A stretch of 64,000 nucleotides of DNA from Lutibaculum sp963816555 (GTDB lineage Bacteria; Pseudomonadota; Alphaproteobacteria; Rhizobiales; Tepidamorphaceae), in the NCBI GenBank assembly GCA_963816555.1, contig CAWFLD010000017.1, forward strand, positions 1 to 64,000, given 5' to 3'. Positions 9,005 through 15,589 of this stretch are shown here, piece after piece. Position 1 is the first letter of the stretch. Each line of letters starts with the position of its first letter. The notes below the pieces were generated by a model. It was not told the DNA's origin. It ran no database searches and worked only from the letters and a program-made list of their open reading frames with translations. Position numbers and translations under genes: made by a program.

Positions 9005-9915
9005 GCCTTCTCCCACAGCCGCGCGGCGCCGCGCACGCCGCTCGCGTCGCCGTATCTGGGCGGCACGATGTTGACGATCGGGTGGTCGGCGAAGACGTAG
9101 GGCGCCATCAGCGGCGGCACCTCCCGGTAGAGGTGCGGCATCTGCGACAGGCCGCCGCCGAGCACGATGACGTCGGGATCGAAGATGCTCGTCATCATCG
9201 CGAGGCCGCGGGCGAGCCGCGAGGCGTGCCGGTCGAGCGTCTCGCGCGCCGCCGGGTCGGTCGGGGCCAGCGCCGCGATCTCGATCGCCGGCAGGTCCTG
9301 CCCCGTCCGCTCCAGGTGGTCGCGCGACATGCCGGTGCCGGAGATCCAGAGCTCGAGGCACCCCACGCGCCCGCACCAGTGCGTCGGCCCCGGATATTCC
9401 TCCTGCGTCTGCCAGGGCAGCGGCGTGTGGCCCCACTCGCCGCCGCAGCGGTTCGGGCCGTCGATGATCTTGCCGTCGAAGACGAGGCCGCCGCCGCAGC
9501 CCGTGCCGAGGATGACGCCGAACACCGCGCGGGCGCCCGCCCCCGCGCCGTCGGCGGCTTCCGAGAGGGCGAAGCAGTTGGCGTCGTTGGAAAAGCGCAA
9601 GGGCCGGCCCAGGATGCGCTCCATGTCCTCCGCCAGCGGCTTCCTGTTGAGCCAGACGGAGTTCGAGTTCTGCACGAGGCCCGTCACCGGCGACAGCGAC
9701 CCGGGCATGCCGATCCCCACCGTGCCGCGGGCCCCCGCCATCTTCTCGACCTCGGCGATCACCACGCCGACCGTCTCGATCGTCGCCTCGTAGTGGTCCC
9801 GGGGGGTCGGGGCGCGGAACTCCGCCAGCATCTCGTCGTCGGGCCCGAGCATCACGCCTGCGATCTTCGTGCCGCCCATGTCGATCCCGACGCGGCACCC
9901 CGGTTGCAGCTGCAT
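9001..9915 (-). CDS. ROK family sugar kinase (fructokinase-like)
   Basis: 304 residues. The ASKHA/ROK ATPase fold is shown by the phosphate-1 loop GIDMGGTKIAG at residues 10-20, the catalytic region SNDANCFALSEA, the phosphate-2 loop GVILGTGCGGGLV, and the ROK zinc motif HWCGRVGCLE after GGEWGHTPLP. The lack of an N-terminal helix-turn-helix argues for a kinase rather than a NagC/XylR-type repressor. ROK kinases of this size phosphorylate fructose, glucose or N-acetylhexosamines; the sugar cannot be told here. It is translationally coupled to dinB by a 4-base overlap, an odd pairing likely of operon convenience only. Confidence 0.88.
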   Translation of the reverse strand: MQLQPGCRVGIDMGGTKIAGVMLGPDDEMLAEFRAPTPRDHYEATIETVGVVIAEVEKMAGARGTVGIGMPGSLSPVTGLVQNSNSVWLNRKPLAEDMERILGRPLRFSNDANCFALSEAADGAGAGARAVFGVILGTGCGGGLVFDGKIIDGPNRCGGEWGHTPLPWQTQEEYPGPTHWCGRVGCLELWISGTGMSRDHLERTGQDLPAIEIAALAPTDPAARETLDRHASRLARGLAMMTSIFDPDVIVLGGGLSQMPHLYREVPPLMAPYVFADHPIVNIVPPRYGDASGVRGAARLWEKA

Positions 9916-9983
9916 GTCGTCTTCTCTCCGTCGCGTGGATTGTCGGTCGTGATGGTCGTGTCGGCTGCCGGCTTCCCGGGCCG

Positions 9984-10301
9984 TCAGGCGCCGGCGGCCG
10001 CCTCGAGCCGCCGCTGCAGAACGGACAGCCGCGAGGGATCGATCCGCGCCTCCTCGCAGAACACGAGAAGCAGCGCCTCGTCGCTCATGAGGTAGCCGAG
10101 AACGGCGGACAGGAAGCCGGGCTCCCGCGCGACGTCGCGAATCGTCTCGGGCTCGATGCCGGTCAGGCGGAGGAAGCGGCGCGTGCGCTCCTCGTCGCGG
10201 GCGATGAACGCGAAGCCCTGCAGGCCGATGCTTTCGGCCTCGCCGGCCGCCGCCTCGTCGCCTGCGTGTGACGTCCGGTTTGCTTTTCCGTAAGCTTTCA
10301 A
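9984..10301 (-). CDS. DUF3572 family protein
   Basis: About 105 residues, mostly helical. The core (IGLQGFAFIARDEERTRRF, then LTGIEPETIRDVAREPGFL and LMSDEALLLVFCEE) matches DUF3572, a short alphaproteobacterial family with no known function that commonly lies divergent from divK. The start is uncertain. TTG at 10301 has GGAGAAG six bases upstream, and GTG at 10319 is an alternative. The open frame also runs backward into divK, but that part has no family likeness. Its sharing of a promoter region with divK-pleD suggests, but does not prove, cell-cycle relevance. Confidence 0.75.
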   Translation of the reverse strand: MKAYGKANRTSHAGDEAAAGEAESIGLQGFAFIARDEERTRRFLRLTGIEPETIRDVAREPGFLSAVLGYLMSDEALLLVFCEEARIDPSRLSVLQRRLEAAAGA

Positions 10302-10386
10302 TTCTAGCTTCTCCAGCACAGCACGTCCGGCGCCGAAGCCTGCGCCTTCGAGACAGAAAGCCGTTTCGCGGCCGGGGTCCAGTCGA

Positions 10387-10767
10387 ATGACCAAGACAGT
10401 GATGATCGTTGAGGACAACGAGCTCAACATGAAGCTCTTCAACGACCTGCTCGTCGCCAACGGCTATGCCACGGTGCAGACGCGCAATGGAAGCGACGTC
10501 ATGGATCTGGCGCGCTCGCACCGTCCCGATCTCATCCTCATGGACATCCAGCTGCCCGAGATCTCCGGTCTCGACGTGACGCGCTGGCTGAAGGAGGACG
10601 AGGAGCTGCACCGCATCCCCGTCATCGCCGTCACCGCCTTCGCCATGAAGGGCGACGAGGAGCGCATCCGCAGCGGCGGCTGCGAGGCCTACATCTCGAA
10701 GCCGATCTCCGTCGCCAGGTTCCTCGAGACGGTTCGGCACTATCTCGGGGAAGGAGGCCGCGCATGA
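10387..10767 (+). CDS. divK: Single-domain response regulator DivK
   Basis: 126 residues, a stand-alone receiver domain. The phosphoacceptor is D53 in LILMDIQLPE. The acidic pair is E9-D10, the switch threonine T83 and the conserved lysine K105 in SKP. Sequence (VMIVEDNELNMKLFNDLL) and length match DivK, which in alphaproteobacteria receives phosphate from PleC/DivJ-type kinases and feeds into the DivL-CckA-CtrA relay controlling polarity and division. The last four bases overlap the pleD start (ATGA), so the two are translated together. The 85-base gap to DUF3572 must hold the promoter; I cannot point to one. Confidence 0.95.
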   Translation: MTKTVMIVEDNELNMKLFNDLLVANGYATVQTRNGSDVMDLARSHRPDLILMDIQLPEISGLDVTRWLKEDEELHRIPVIAVTAFAMKGDEERIRSGGCEAYISKPISVARFLETVRHYLGEGGRA

Positions 10768-12131
10768 CCGCCCGGATCCTCGTCGTCGACGACATCGCGG
10801 CCAACGTCAAGCTGCTCGAGGCCCGCCTGACGGCCGAGTATTTCGAGGTCGTCACCGCCTTCAACGGGCGCGATGCCCTCGAGGTCGTCGAGCGTGGCGA
10901 GTGCGACCTCGTGCTGCTCGACGTGATGATGCCCGGCATGGACGGCTTCGAGGTGTGCCAGCGCATCAAGAAGAACCCGGCGACCTTCCATATTCCCGTG
11001 GTCATCGTCACCGCGCTCGACGCGCAGGAGGACCGGGTGCGCGGGCTCGAGGCGGGTGCCGACGACTTCCTGACGAAGCCGGTCGACGACGTCGCCCTGC
11101 TGACGCGCGTGAAGAGTCTCGTCAGGCTCAAGTTCCTGACGGACGAGCTGCGGCTGCGCGCCACGACGGGGCGCGGCATGGGCGTGCAGGACGAGGCGAC
11201 GCTGCCGCTCGACGTCGGCGCCGAGGGTGCGCGCATCCTGCTCGTCGAGGGCCGCGCCAGTGCGTCCGAGCGCATCGTCGGCGCGCTCGGCTCCCGCCAC
11301 GAGATCGAGGTCGAGCCGGACCCGCGCGAGGCGCTGTTCCGGATCGCGGACGGCGGCTTCGACGTCGCCCTCATCAGCCTCGACTTCGAGGATTTCGACG
11401 GCTTGCGCCTGTGCTCGCAGATCCGCTCGCTGGAGCGCACCCGGAACGTGCCGATCCTGATGATCACGAGCCCCGACGACGGCACGCGGCTGATGCGCGG
11501 CCTCGACCTCGGCGTCAACGACTACATCTCGCGCCCGATCGACTACAACGAGCTGATCGCGCGGGTCGCCACGCAGGTGCGGCGCAAGCGCTACGCCGAC
11601 CGCCTGCGCGACAACGTGCAGCTGACCGTGACGATGGCGCTGACCGACCCGCTGACCGGCCTGCACAACCGCCGCTACATGGAAGGCCATCTGGCGACGC
11701 TGATCGGGCAGGCGAAGGACCGGGCACGCAGCGTCTCGTTGCTCATCCTCGACATCGACTTCTTCAAGTCGATCAACGACGAATACGGCCACGACGTCGG
11801 CGACGAGGTGCTGCGCGAGTTCGCGGTGCGCCTGCGCAAGGCGATCCGCGGCATCGACCTGTGCTGTCGCTTCGGCGGCGAAGAGTTCGTCGTGGTGATG
11901 CCGGAGAGCGATCTCCACCAGGCGGTGCTGGTGGGCGAGCGCATCCGCCAGCGTGTCGCGGCGGAGCCGTTCGTCGTGGCGGAAGCGAAGCTTGCGGTGA
12001 CCGTCAGCGTCGGCGTCGCCGCGCTCGAGGGCCAGGACGACGACGGGCAGGCGCTGCTCAAGCGGGCCGACCAGGCGCTCTACGGGGCGAAGAAGCACGG
12101 TCGGAACAGGGTCTTTTCCGACGCCGCCTAA
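10764..12131 (+). CDS. pleD: Response regulator / diguanylate cyclase PleD
   Basis: 455 residues with domain order REC1 (phosphoacceptor D53 in LVLLDVMMPGMDGFEV), a second receiver-like domain around 155-275 that lacks a good phosphorylation pocket and serves as dimer adaptor, and a GGDEF domain from about 290. The catalytic motif is GGEEF at 371-375. The product-inhibition I-site RxxD is R362-G-I-D365, five residues ahead. The protein makes cyclic di-GMP from GTP once phosphorylated and dimerised, driving the motile-to-sessile transition and polar development. It is coupled to divK by a 4-base overlap. No terminator lies directly after it; the next one is at 12518. Confidence 0.95.
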   Translation: MTARILVVDDIAANVKLLEARLTAEYFEVVTAFNGRDALEVVERGECDLVLLDVMMPGMDGFEVCQRIKKNPATFHIPVVIVTALDAQEDRVRGLEAGADDFLTKPVDDVALLTRVKSLVRLKFLTDELRLRATTGRGMGVQDEATLPLDVGAEGARILLVEGRASASERIVGALGSRHEIEVEPDPREALFRIADGGFDVALISLDFEDFDGLRLCSQIRSLERTRNVPILMITSPDDGTRLMRGLDLGVNDYISRPIDYNELIARVATQVRRKRYADRLRDNVQLTVTMALTDPLTGLHNRRYMEGHLATLIGQAKDRARSVSLLILDIDFFKSINDEYGHDVGDEVLREFAVRLRKAIRGIDLCCRFGGEEFVVVMPESDLHQAVLVGERIRQRVAAEPFVVAEAKLAVTVSVGVAALEGQDDDGQALLKRADQALYGAKKHGRNRVFSDAA

Positions 12132-12176
12132 CGATGCGGTCCCCGCGACTTGACCGGAGCGGGCGAGATTTTTACC

Positions 12177-12253
12177 TTAACGCTTGATTACGATGAAGAT
12201 TCCGTAAATTTGGATTGATTCTGCCCGGTGTGAGGCTAATCTCACAGCTGTGA
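12177..12253 (+). promoter_or_regulatory. Putative cell-cycle-type promoter with CtrA-like box, GANTC sites and palindromes
   Basis: An AT-rich island just after pleD. Elements seen: TTAA-N7-TTAC (12177-12191), one base from the CtrA box TTAA-N7-TTAA; two GATTC sites (12198-12202 and 12217-12221), recognition sequences of the CcrM methylase; a possible sigma-70 pair TTGATT (12215-12220), 16 bases, TAATCT (12237-12242); TGTGAG-N6-CTCACA (12229-12246) over the -10; and the perfect 12-base palindrome TCACAGCTGTGA (12242-12253). Together they look like a regulated promoter firing rightward into the RNA described next. Each element alone is weak evidence. Confidence 0.45.
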
Positions 12254-12491
12254 TCACGTCGTGGCGAGACGGTATCGCCCAGACGTTCGAAGAGCTAACC
12301 CTGCGGAGTGCTCAGGTCCGCCGCATCTCCTGGGTCCGTAGGGTTCGGCCGGCCGGAGGCGGCTAGAGTGGCCTCCTCGTATTAGTCGTTCTCCGGTCGG
12401 CCACCCATTCCGGGCAGGCTTTGCGTCTTCCGACGCGAACGCGATGCTCCGGTGACGTCCGACGAAATCGACTTCCGCCGGTGGCGCGTCG

Positions 12492-12511
12492 ATCCTGATC
12501 TATCCTGATCT
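12492..12511 (+). repeat. Perfect 10-base tandem repeat
   Basis: ATCCTGATCT occurs twice head to tail (12492-12501 and 12502-12511), directly before the terminator hairpin of the candidate RNA. It may be a spacer or a protein- or RNA-binding site. Nothing else repeats nearby. Confidence 0.8.
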
Positions 12512-12517
12512 CCTCGA

Positions 12518-12547
12518 GGGAGCGGTCGTGAGGCCGCTCCCTTTTTT
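12518..12547 (+). terminator. Intrinsic terminator with GUGA tetraloop
   Basis: A 10-pair stem GGGAGCGGTC/GGCCGCTCCC (one T-G pair) closed by GTGA, a GNRA-type loop, and followed by six T. It is one of the best rho-independent terminators in the window. It lies 386 bases after the pleD stop, so a distinct transcript or a very long 3' UTR must end here. Confidence 0.9.
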
Positions 12548-12701
12548 GTTTGCCGAGGGATCGGGGCCGTGGAGGCCGCACGGCCATCGCCGGATGGCGG
12601 GAAGCGGAGCGCTGCGGACAGGCGAAGGGGCTGTGCCTCCGCCGGAAGCCGGCCGGGCTGCCGGGGCCGTCTCTCGGGGGCCTCGTCCTGCCCCCGGAAA
12701 C

Positions 12702-12725
12702 GAAAACACCGCCCGAAGGCGGTGT
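12702..12725 (-). terminator. rpmG terminator with UUCG tetraloop
   Basis: Read on the minus strand: ACACCGCC, loop TTCG, GGCGGTGT, then TTTCG. The stem is eight pairs, and the UUCG loop is exceptionally stable. It sits 31 bases after the rpmG stop and is the natural end of that transcript. The T run is short. Confidence 0.8.
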
Positions 12726-12756
12726 CTGTCGTCGCAGGTCGGCTGGAGGCCGGACC

Positions 12757-12924
12757 CTACTTGATCTTGGCTTCCTTGAACTCGACGTGCTTGCGCGCGA
12801 CCGGGTCGTACTTCTTGACCGTCATCTTCTCGGTCATGGTCCGCGAGTTCTTCTTGGTCACGTAGAAATAGCCCGTGTCTGCGGTGCTCACGAGCCGGAT
12901 CTTGACCGTGGTGGGCTTGGCCAT
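12757..12924 (-). CDS. rpmG: 50S ribosomal protein L33
   Basis: 55 residues, the normal size for alphaproteobacterial L33. The sequence begins MAKPTTVKIRLVSTADTGYF and continues with VTKKNSRTMTEKM and KKYDPVARKHVEFKEAK, all family hallmarks. L33 is a small protein near the E site of the large subunit. There is no zinc CxxC pair, so this is the zinc-independent form. The gene is single, with its own strong terminator downstream. Its upstream 109 bases separate it from the MFS gene on the same strand. The start is the ATG at 12924; an upstream extension has no family likeness. Confidence 0.97.
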   Translation of the reverse strand: MAKPTTVKIRLVSTADTGYFYVTKKNSRTMTEKMTVKKYDPVARKHVEFKEAKIK

Positions 12925-13033
12925 GGGATGTCGTCCTATCGGTTTTGGGGCATGGCCCGCGAGATCGGGCACGAAACTTTGATGCGGGAAACTACGCCTC
13001 ACGGGCCGTTTGTCAAGATTCCCGGCGCGCGAT

Positions 13034-14218
13034 TCAGCGCCGCCGCGACGCGAGGAAGCGCCCGACCGGCACGAGCGCGTAGAGGCTGAACATGCCGGCC
13101 ACCACCCAGGCGAGGCCGTGCGGGTCCCACAGGTCCATGCCGGCGCCCGCCGCCGCCGGGCCGACCAGCATGCCGAGCGAATAGAGCATGACGAACAGCG
13201 AGTTCGCCGAGGCGAGGTCGGCGCCGGAGAAGCGGGCGCCGAGATGCGTGAGGCCGACCGTGTAGAGCCCGCCGGTCATGCCGCCCCAGACGAAGACGAG
13301 CGGGATCACGAGCGCCGGCGTCGCGATCGTCAGCGGCAGGAGCAGCGCGCCGACGAGGCCGACGAGGGCGCAGACGGCGAGCGCGAGGGTGCGGTTCGTC
13401 CGGTCGGCGGCGATCCCGATGGGGATCTGCAGCAGCATGTTGCCGATTCCCGTCATCGAGATGAGCAGCGCCGCCATCGCCTCGCCGTGCCCGTTTCGCA
13501 GGGCGTAGATGGCCGTGAAGGCGAACATGGTCTGCTCGAACGCGCCGAACACGAAGGCGGCGAGCGTCGCCGAGGGGGCGGCCAGGACGAGCGCGAGGTA
13601 GCGGATCTTCGCCGGCCGGTCGACGGTGGGGGCCACCGCGCCGCCATAGGCGACGGGCAGGGCGGCGAGCAGGAACGCCGCCGGCACGATGGCGAAGACG
13701 AGCACGCTGTCGCGGCCGAACAGCGCCAGCGCGCCGGGCCCGAGCGCGAAGCCGACCGACAGGACGGTGGCGTAGAGGCCCATGACGAAGCCGCGGCGGC
13801 CCTCCGGCGCCGCGGCGGCGATCCAGAACTCGCTGACGATGAAGAGCGACGTGACCGCGGCCGTGAACACGAAGCGCAGCGGGAACCAGACCCAGAAGAC
13901 GGTGACGGGAAACAGGAGGAAGGTGCCCGCGCCGACGGCGAGGGCGAGATAGATCAGCCGCTTGGTGCCGAGCCGGCGCACGAAGAAGGTGACGAGCGGC
14001 GCCGTTGACAGCGCGGCGACGCCGGCGGTCGCGGTGTTGAGGCCGATCAGCGTGCTCGAGATGCCGCGGTCCTCGAGCAGGAGCGAGAGCAGGGGGCCGG
14101 ACAGGCTGAGGCCGAAGCCGACGACGGAGATGCAGGCGATGGCTGCCCCGATCGTGCGCCAGTCGGTTCCGGCCCCGGCCGAACCGCGCGCGGCCTCGAT
14201 GCCGAACTCGCCCTTCAC
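13034..14218 (-). CDS. MFS transporter
   Basis: 394 residues with about 12 hydrophobic segments in two groups of six, the major facilitator pattern. The first half has GPLLSLLLEDRGIS and the loop FVRRLGTKRLIYLAL (the conserved loop-2 basic motif). The second half begins near IRYLALVLAAPSATL, and a later loop GIAADRTNRTL is the second-half counterpart. It resembles the YcaD-like branch. The substrate cannot be inferred. I chose GTG at 14218 because GGAGGAG lies seven bases ahead of it; a longer open frame upstream is arginine-rich and unsupported. Confidence 0.85.
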   Translation of the reverse strand: MKGEFGIEAARGSAGAGTDWRTIGAAIACISVVGFGLSLSGPLLSLLLEDRGISSTLIGLNTATAGVAALSTAPLVTFFVRRLGTKRLIYLALAVGAGTFLLFPVTVFWVWFPLRFVFTAAVTSLFIVSEFWIAAAAPEGRRGFVMGLYATVLSVGFALGPGALALFGRDSVLVFAIVPAAFLLAALPVAYGGAVAPTVDRPAKIRYLALVLAAPSATLAAFVFGAFEQTMFAFTAIYALRNGHGEAMAALLISMTGIGNMLLQIPIGIAADRTNRTLALAVCALVGLVGALLLPLTIATPALVIPLVFVWGGMTGGLYTVGLTHLGARFSGADLASANSLFVMLYSLGMLVGPAAAGAGMDLWDPHGLAWVVAGMFSLYALVPVGRFLASRRR

Positions 14219-14369
14219 GTCACCGCTCCTCCGCCGCGGCGAACGCCTGCATGCGCAGGATCTCCACTCCCGCGCCTCGGCCGGGTCGAAGGAGGGCCGC
14301 GCCGCCGGCCCCGGCTCTCCCTCTGGCACGGCCGGAGGCCCGGGACAAGCCGGGCCGGCGGGCTGTGCC

Positions 14370-15116
14370 CTAGGAGATTTCCTCGCGGATGAAGTTGCCG
14401 CGGACCGTGTGCAGGAACGGGACCGGCCGGCCGTCGGCGAGGCCGTTCGGCATCGACAGGCGCCCCCGAAGCTCCTTGAGGGCGATCTTGGTCACCCGCG
14501 GCATGTGCATCTCCAGCGCCTCGTCGAGCGGCAGGAAGCGCCGCTGCTCGAGCTCCTGGGTGGGGCATTCCTCGGGCGGCAGCGCCTTCGCGATCCGGGC
14601 CGCGTCGATCGCGAAGAAGCGGTTGTCGAACCGTCGGGTGCGCCCGGGGGGCGTGATGGCACGCATGAAGAGGTCGAGGCCGGACAGGTCCGGGGCGAGC
14701 CCGTGCGCGAAGAACGGCTGCCAGTCCCGCGGCGGGCGTGCGCCGGGCGCGGCTTCGCCGCCGATCAGGATGCCGGCCTCCTCATAGGCCTCGCGGAGCG
14801 CCGCCGCGGCGATCGCCACCGTGCGGCGCTGCGAGAGCCGGCGCCGCGGCCGGGCACGCAGCAGGCGGTCCGTGGCGTGCGACAGTGGCGCGGCGACGGG
14901 CACCGCCCAGTCGGTCGGGTCCACGGCGCCCCCGGGGAAGGCGAGCGCATCGGGAAAGAAGGCGTGCTTCTTGCTGCGCACGCCCATCAGCACGTGCCAG
15001 CTTCCGCCCTTGTTCTCGTAGATGACGAGCGAAGCGCTGTCGCGCGGAGGACGGTTCGGTCCCGTCCGGGGAGCGACGGCACCCTCGTCGTCGGGAAACG
15101 GACGCTGCTCGTTCAA
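14370..15116 (-). CDS. NUDIX hydrolase with long insertion (NUDT19-like)
   Basis: 248 residues. The Nudix signature is split: GGAVDPTDWAVPVA supplies its glycine, and REAYEEAGIL supplies the catalytic RExxEExG. They are separated by an insertion of about 30 residues, where the classical box allows five plus seven positions. This layout is typical of the coenzyme-A-diphosphatase-like NUDT7/8/19 group. SASLVIYENKGGS at the start and LPLDEALEMHMP near the end fit the same fold. Substrate unproven; acyl-CoA or nucleotide-sugar diphosphates are possible. The start is TTG at 15116, overlapping the DUF983 stop as TTGA, so the two are co-translated. Confidence 0.85.
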   Translation of the reverse strand: MNEQRPFPDDEGAVAPRTGPNRPPRDSASLVIYENKGGSWHVLMGVRSKKHAFFPDALAFPGGAVDPTDWAVPVAAPLSHATDRLLRARPRRRLSQRRTVAIAAAALREAYEEAGILIGGEAAPGARPPRDWQPFFAHGLAPDLSGLDLFMRAITPPGRTRRFDNRFFAIDAARIAKALPPEECPTQELEQRRFLPLDEALEMHMPRVTKIALKELRGRLSMPNGLADGRPVPFLHTVRGNFIREEIS

Positions 15117-15577
15117 TGGGGCGGCCGCCACGACACGAAGCCGACCCCGTCCCATTCCTCCGAGCCGCCGGAGCGAGGGTCGAAGCCGTGCATGTAGAAG
15201 GCCCATTGCAGGCCGATCAGCGCCCCCTTGGCGACGGGCAGGAGCAGGAGCGACAGGAGCACGGTCAGCGGCAGCCACAGCGCCATGTGGATCCAGATGG
15301 CCGGATGCCAGGCGCGCTCGACCACCAGAACCAGCGGCACGATCAGGTGGCCGACCAGCGCGATCGTCACGTAGGGCGGCGCGTCGTCGGCGCGATGGTG
15401 GTGGATCTGCTCGCCGCAATGGGCGCATTGCTCCACCGTCTTGAGATAGCTGCGGTAGAGCTCCCCGGTGCCGCAGGAGGGGCAGCGCGACCTGGCGCCG
15501 AAGAGCATCGCGGGAAGGAGCGGCCGCTTCGGCAGCTCGTCGTCCTCCCGGTGCCACGTCACGGGCTCGTTCGTCAT
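15113..15577 (-). CDS. DUF983 family membrane protein
   Basis: 154 residues. It carries two CxxC pairs in a zinc-ribbon (CPSCGTGELY and QCAHCGEQI) at residues 32-58, then the acidic-aromatic linker HHRADDAPPYVTIAL and two membrane helices (hydrophobic stretches around 70-88 and 98-120). This order is diagnostic of DUF983, a family of inner-membrane proteins of unknown role often found near cytochrome oxidase or rnr genes. It lies 12 bases after the rnr stop and is coupled to the NUDIX gene, so rnr-DUF983-NUDIX form one leftward unit. Confidence 0.92.
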   Translation of the reverse strand: MTNEPVTWHREDDELPKRPLLPAMLFGARSRCPSCGTGELYRSYLKTVEQCAHCGEQIHHHRADDAPPYVTIALVGHLIVPLVLVVERAWHPAIWIHMALWLPLTVLLSLLLLPVAKGALIGLQWAFYMHGFDPRSGGSEEWDGVGFVSWRPPH

Positions 15578-15589
15578 GTGCGAAAGTTC

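Larger units (their letters stand above)
12249..12547 (+). ncRNA. Candidate structured non-coding RNA of unknown class
   Basis: About 300 bases with no plausible reading frame but strong predicted structure. H1: CGTC/GACG enclosing GGCGA/TCGCC (12257-12285). H2: an 11-pair stem AACCCTGCGGA/TCCGTAGGGTT (12297-12307 with 12335-12345) with one G-U pair, topped by CTCAGG/CCTGGG (12311-12316 with 12329-12334). H3: a 12-pair stem GGCCGGCCGGAG/CTCCGGTCGGCC (12347-12358 with 12391-12402), also with one G-U pair, one base after H2. H4: 8 pairs, TTTGCGTC/GACGCGAA (12420-12439). A 10-base tandem repeat and a terminator follow. G-U pairs inside long stems suggest selection on RNA rather than DNA palindromes. 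I find no signatures of tmRNA, RNase P RNA, SRP RNA or 6S RNA. It could also be a long structured pleD 3' UTR. Bases 12548-12701 beyond it hold nothing recognisable. Confidence 0.5.

Noticed and set aside
7691..9898. A 735-residue DinB
   Set aside because: The upstream 298 codons are a shadow of the ROK gene. The GTG at 9004 gives the normal zinc-ribbon DinB start.
12229..12246. A canonical CRP site
   Set aside because: The half-sites TGTGA and TCACA are separated by eight bases instead of six, so I call it only operator-like.
12249..12547. tmRNA, RNase P RNA, SRP RNA or 6S RNA in the pleD-rpmG gap
   Set aside because: No tag reading frame, T-arm, GAGGAAAGTCC-like core or SRP GGAAG-type loop was found. 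The GTTCGAA near 12284 has no pairing T-stem.
12363..12587. A 74-residue minus-strand ORF in the non-coding region
   Set aside because: Its composition is almost all Arg, Pro and Thr, it has no ribosome binding site, and it runs against the structured RNA and its terminator.
13010..14008. A plus-strand frame rich in Arg, Glu, Asp and His
   Set aside because: It lies opposite the MFS gene, and its composition is the complement of hydrophobic codons.
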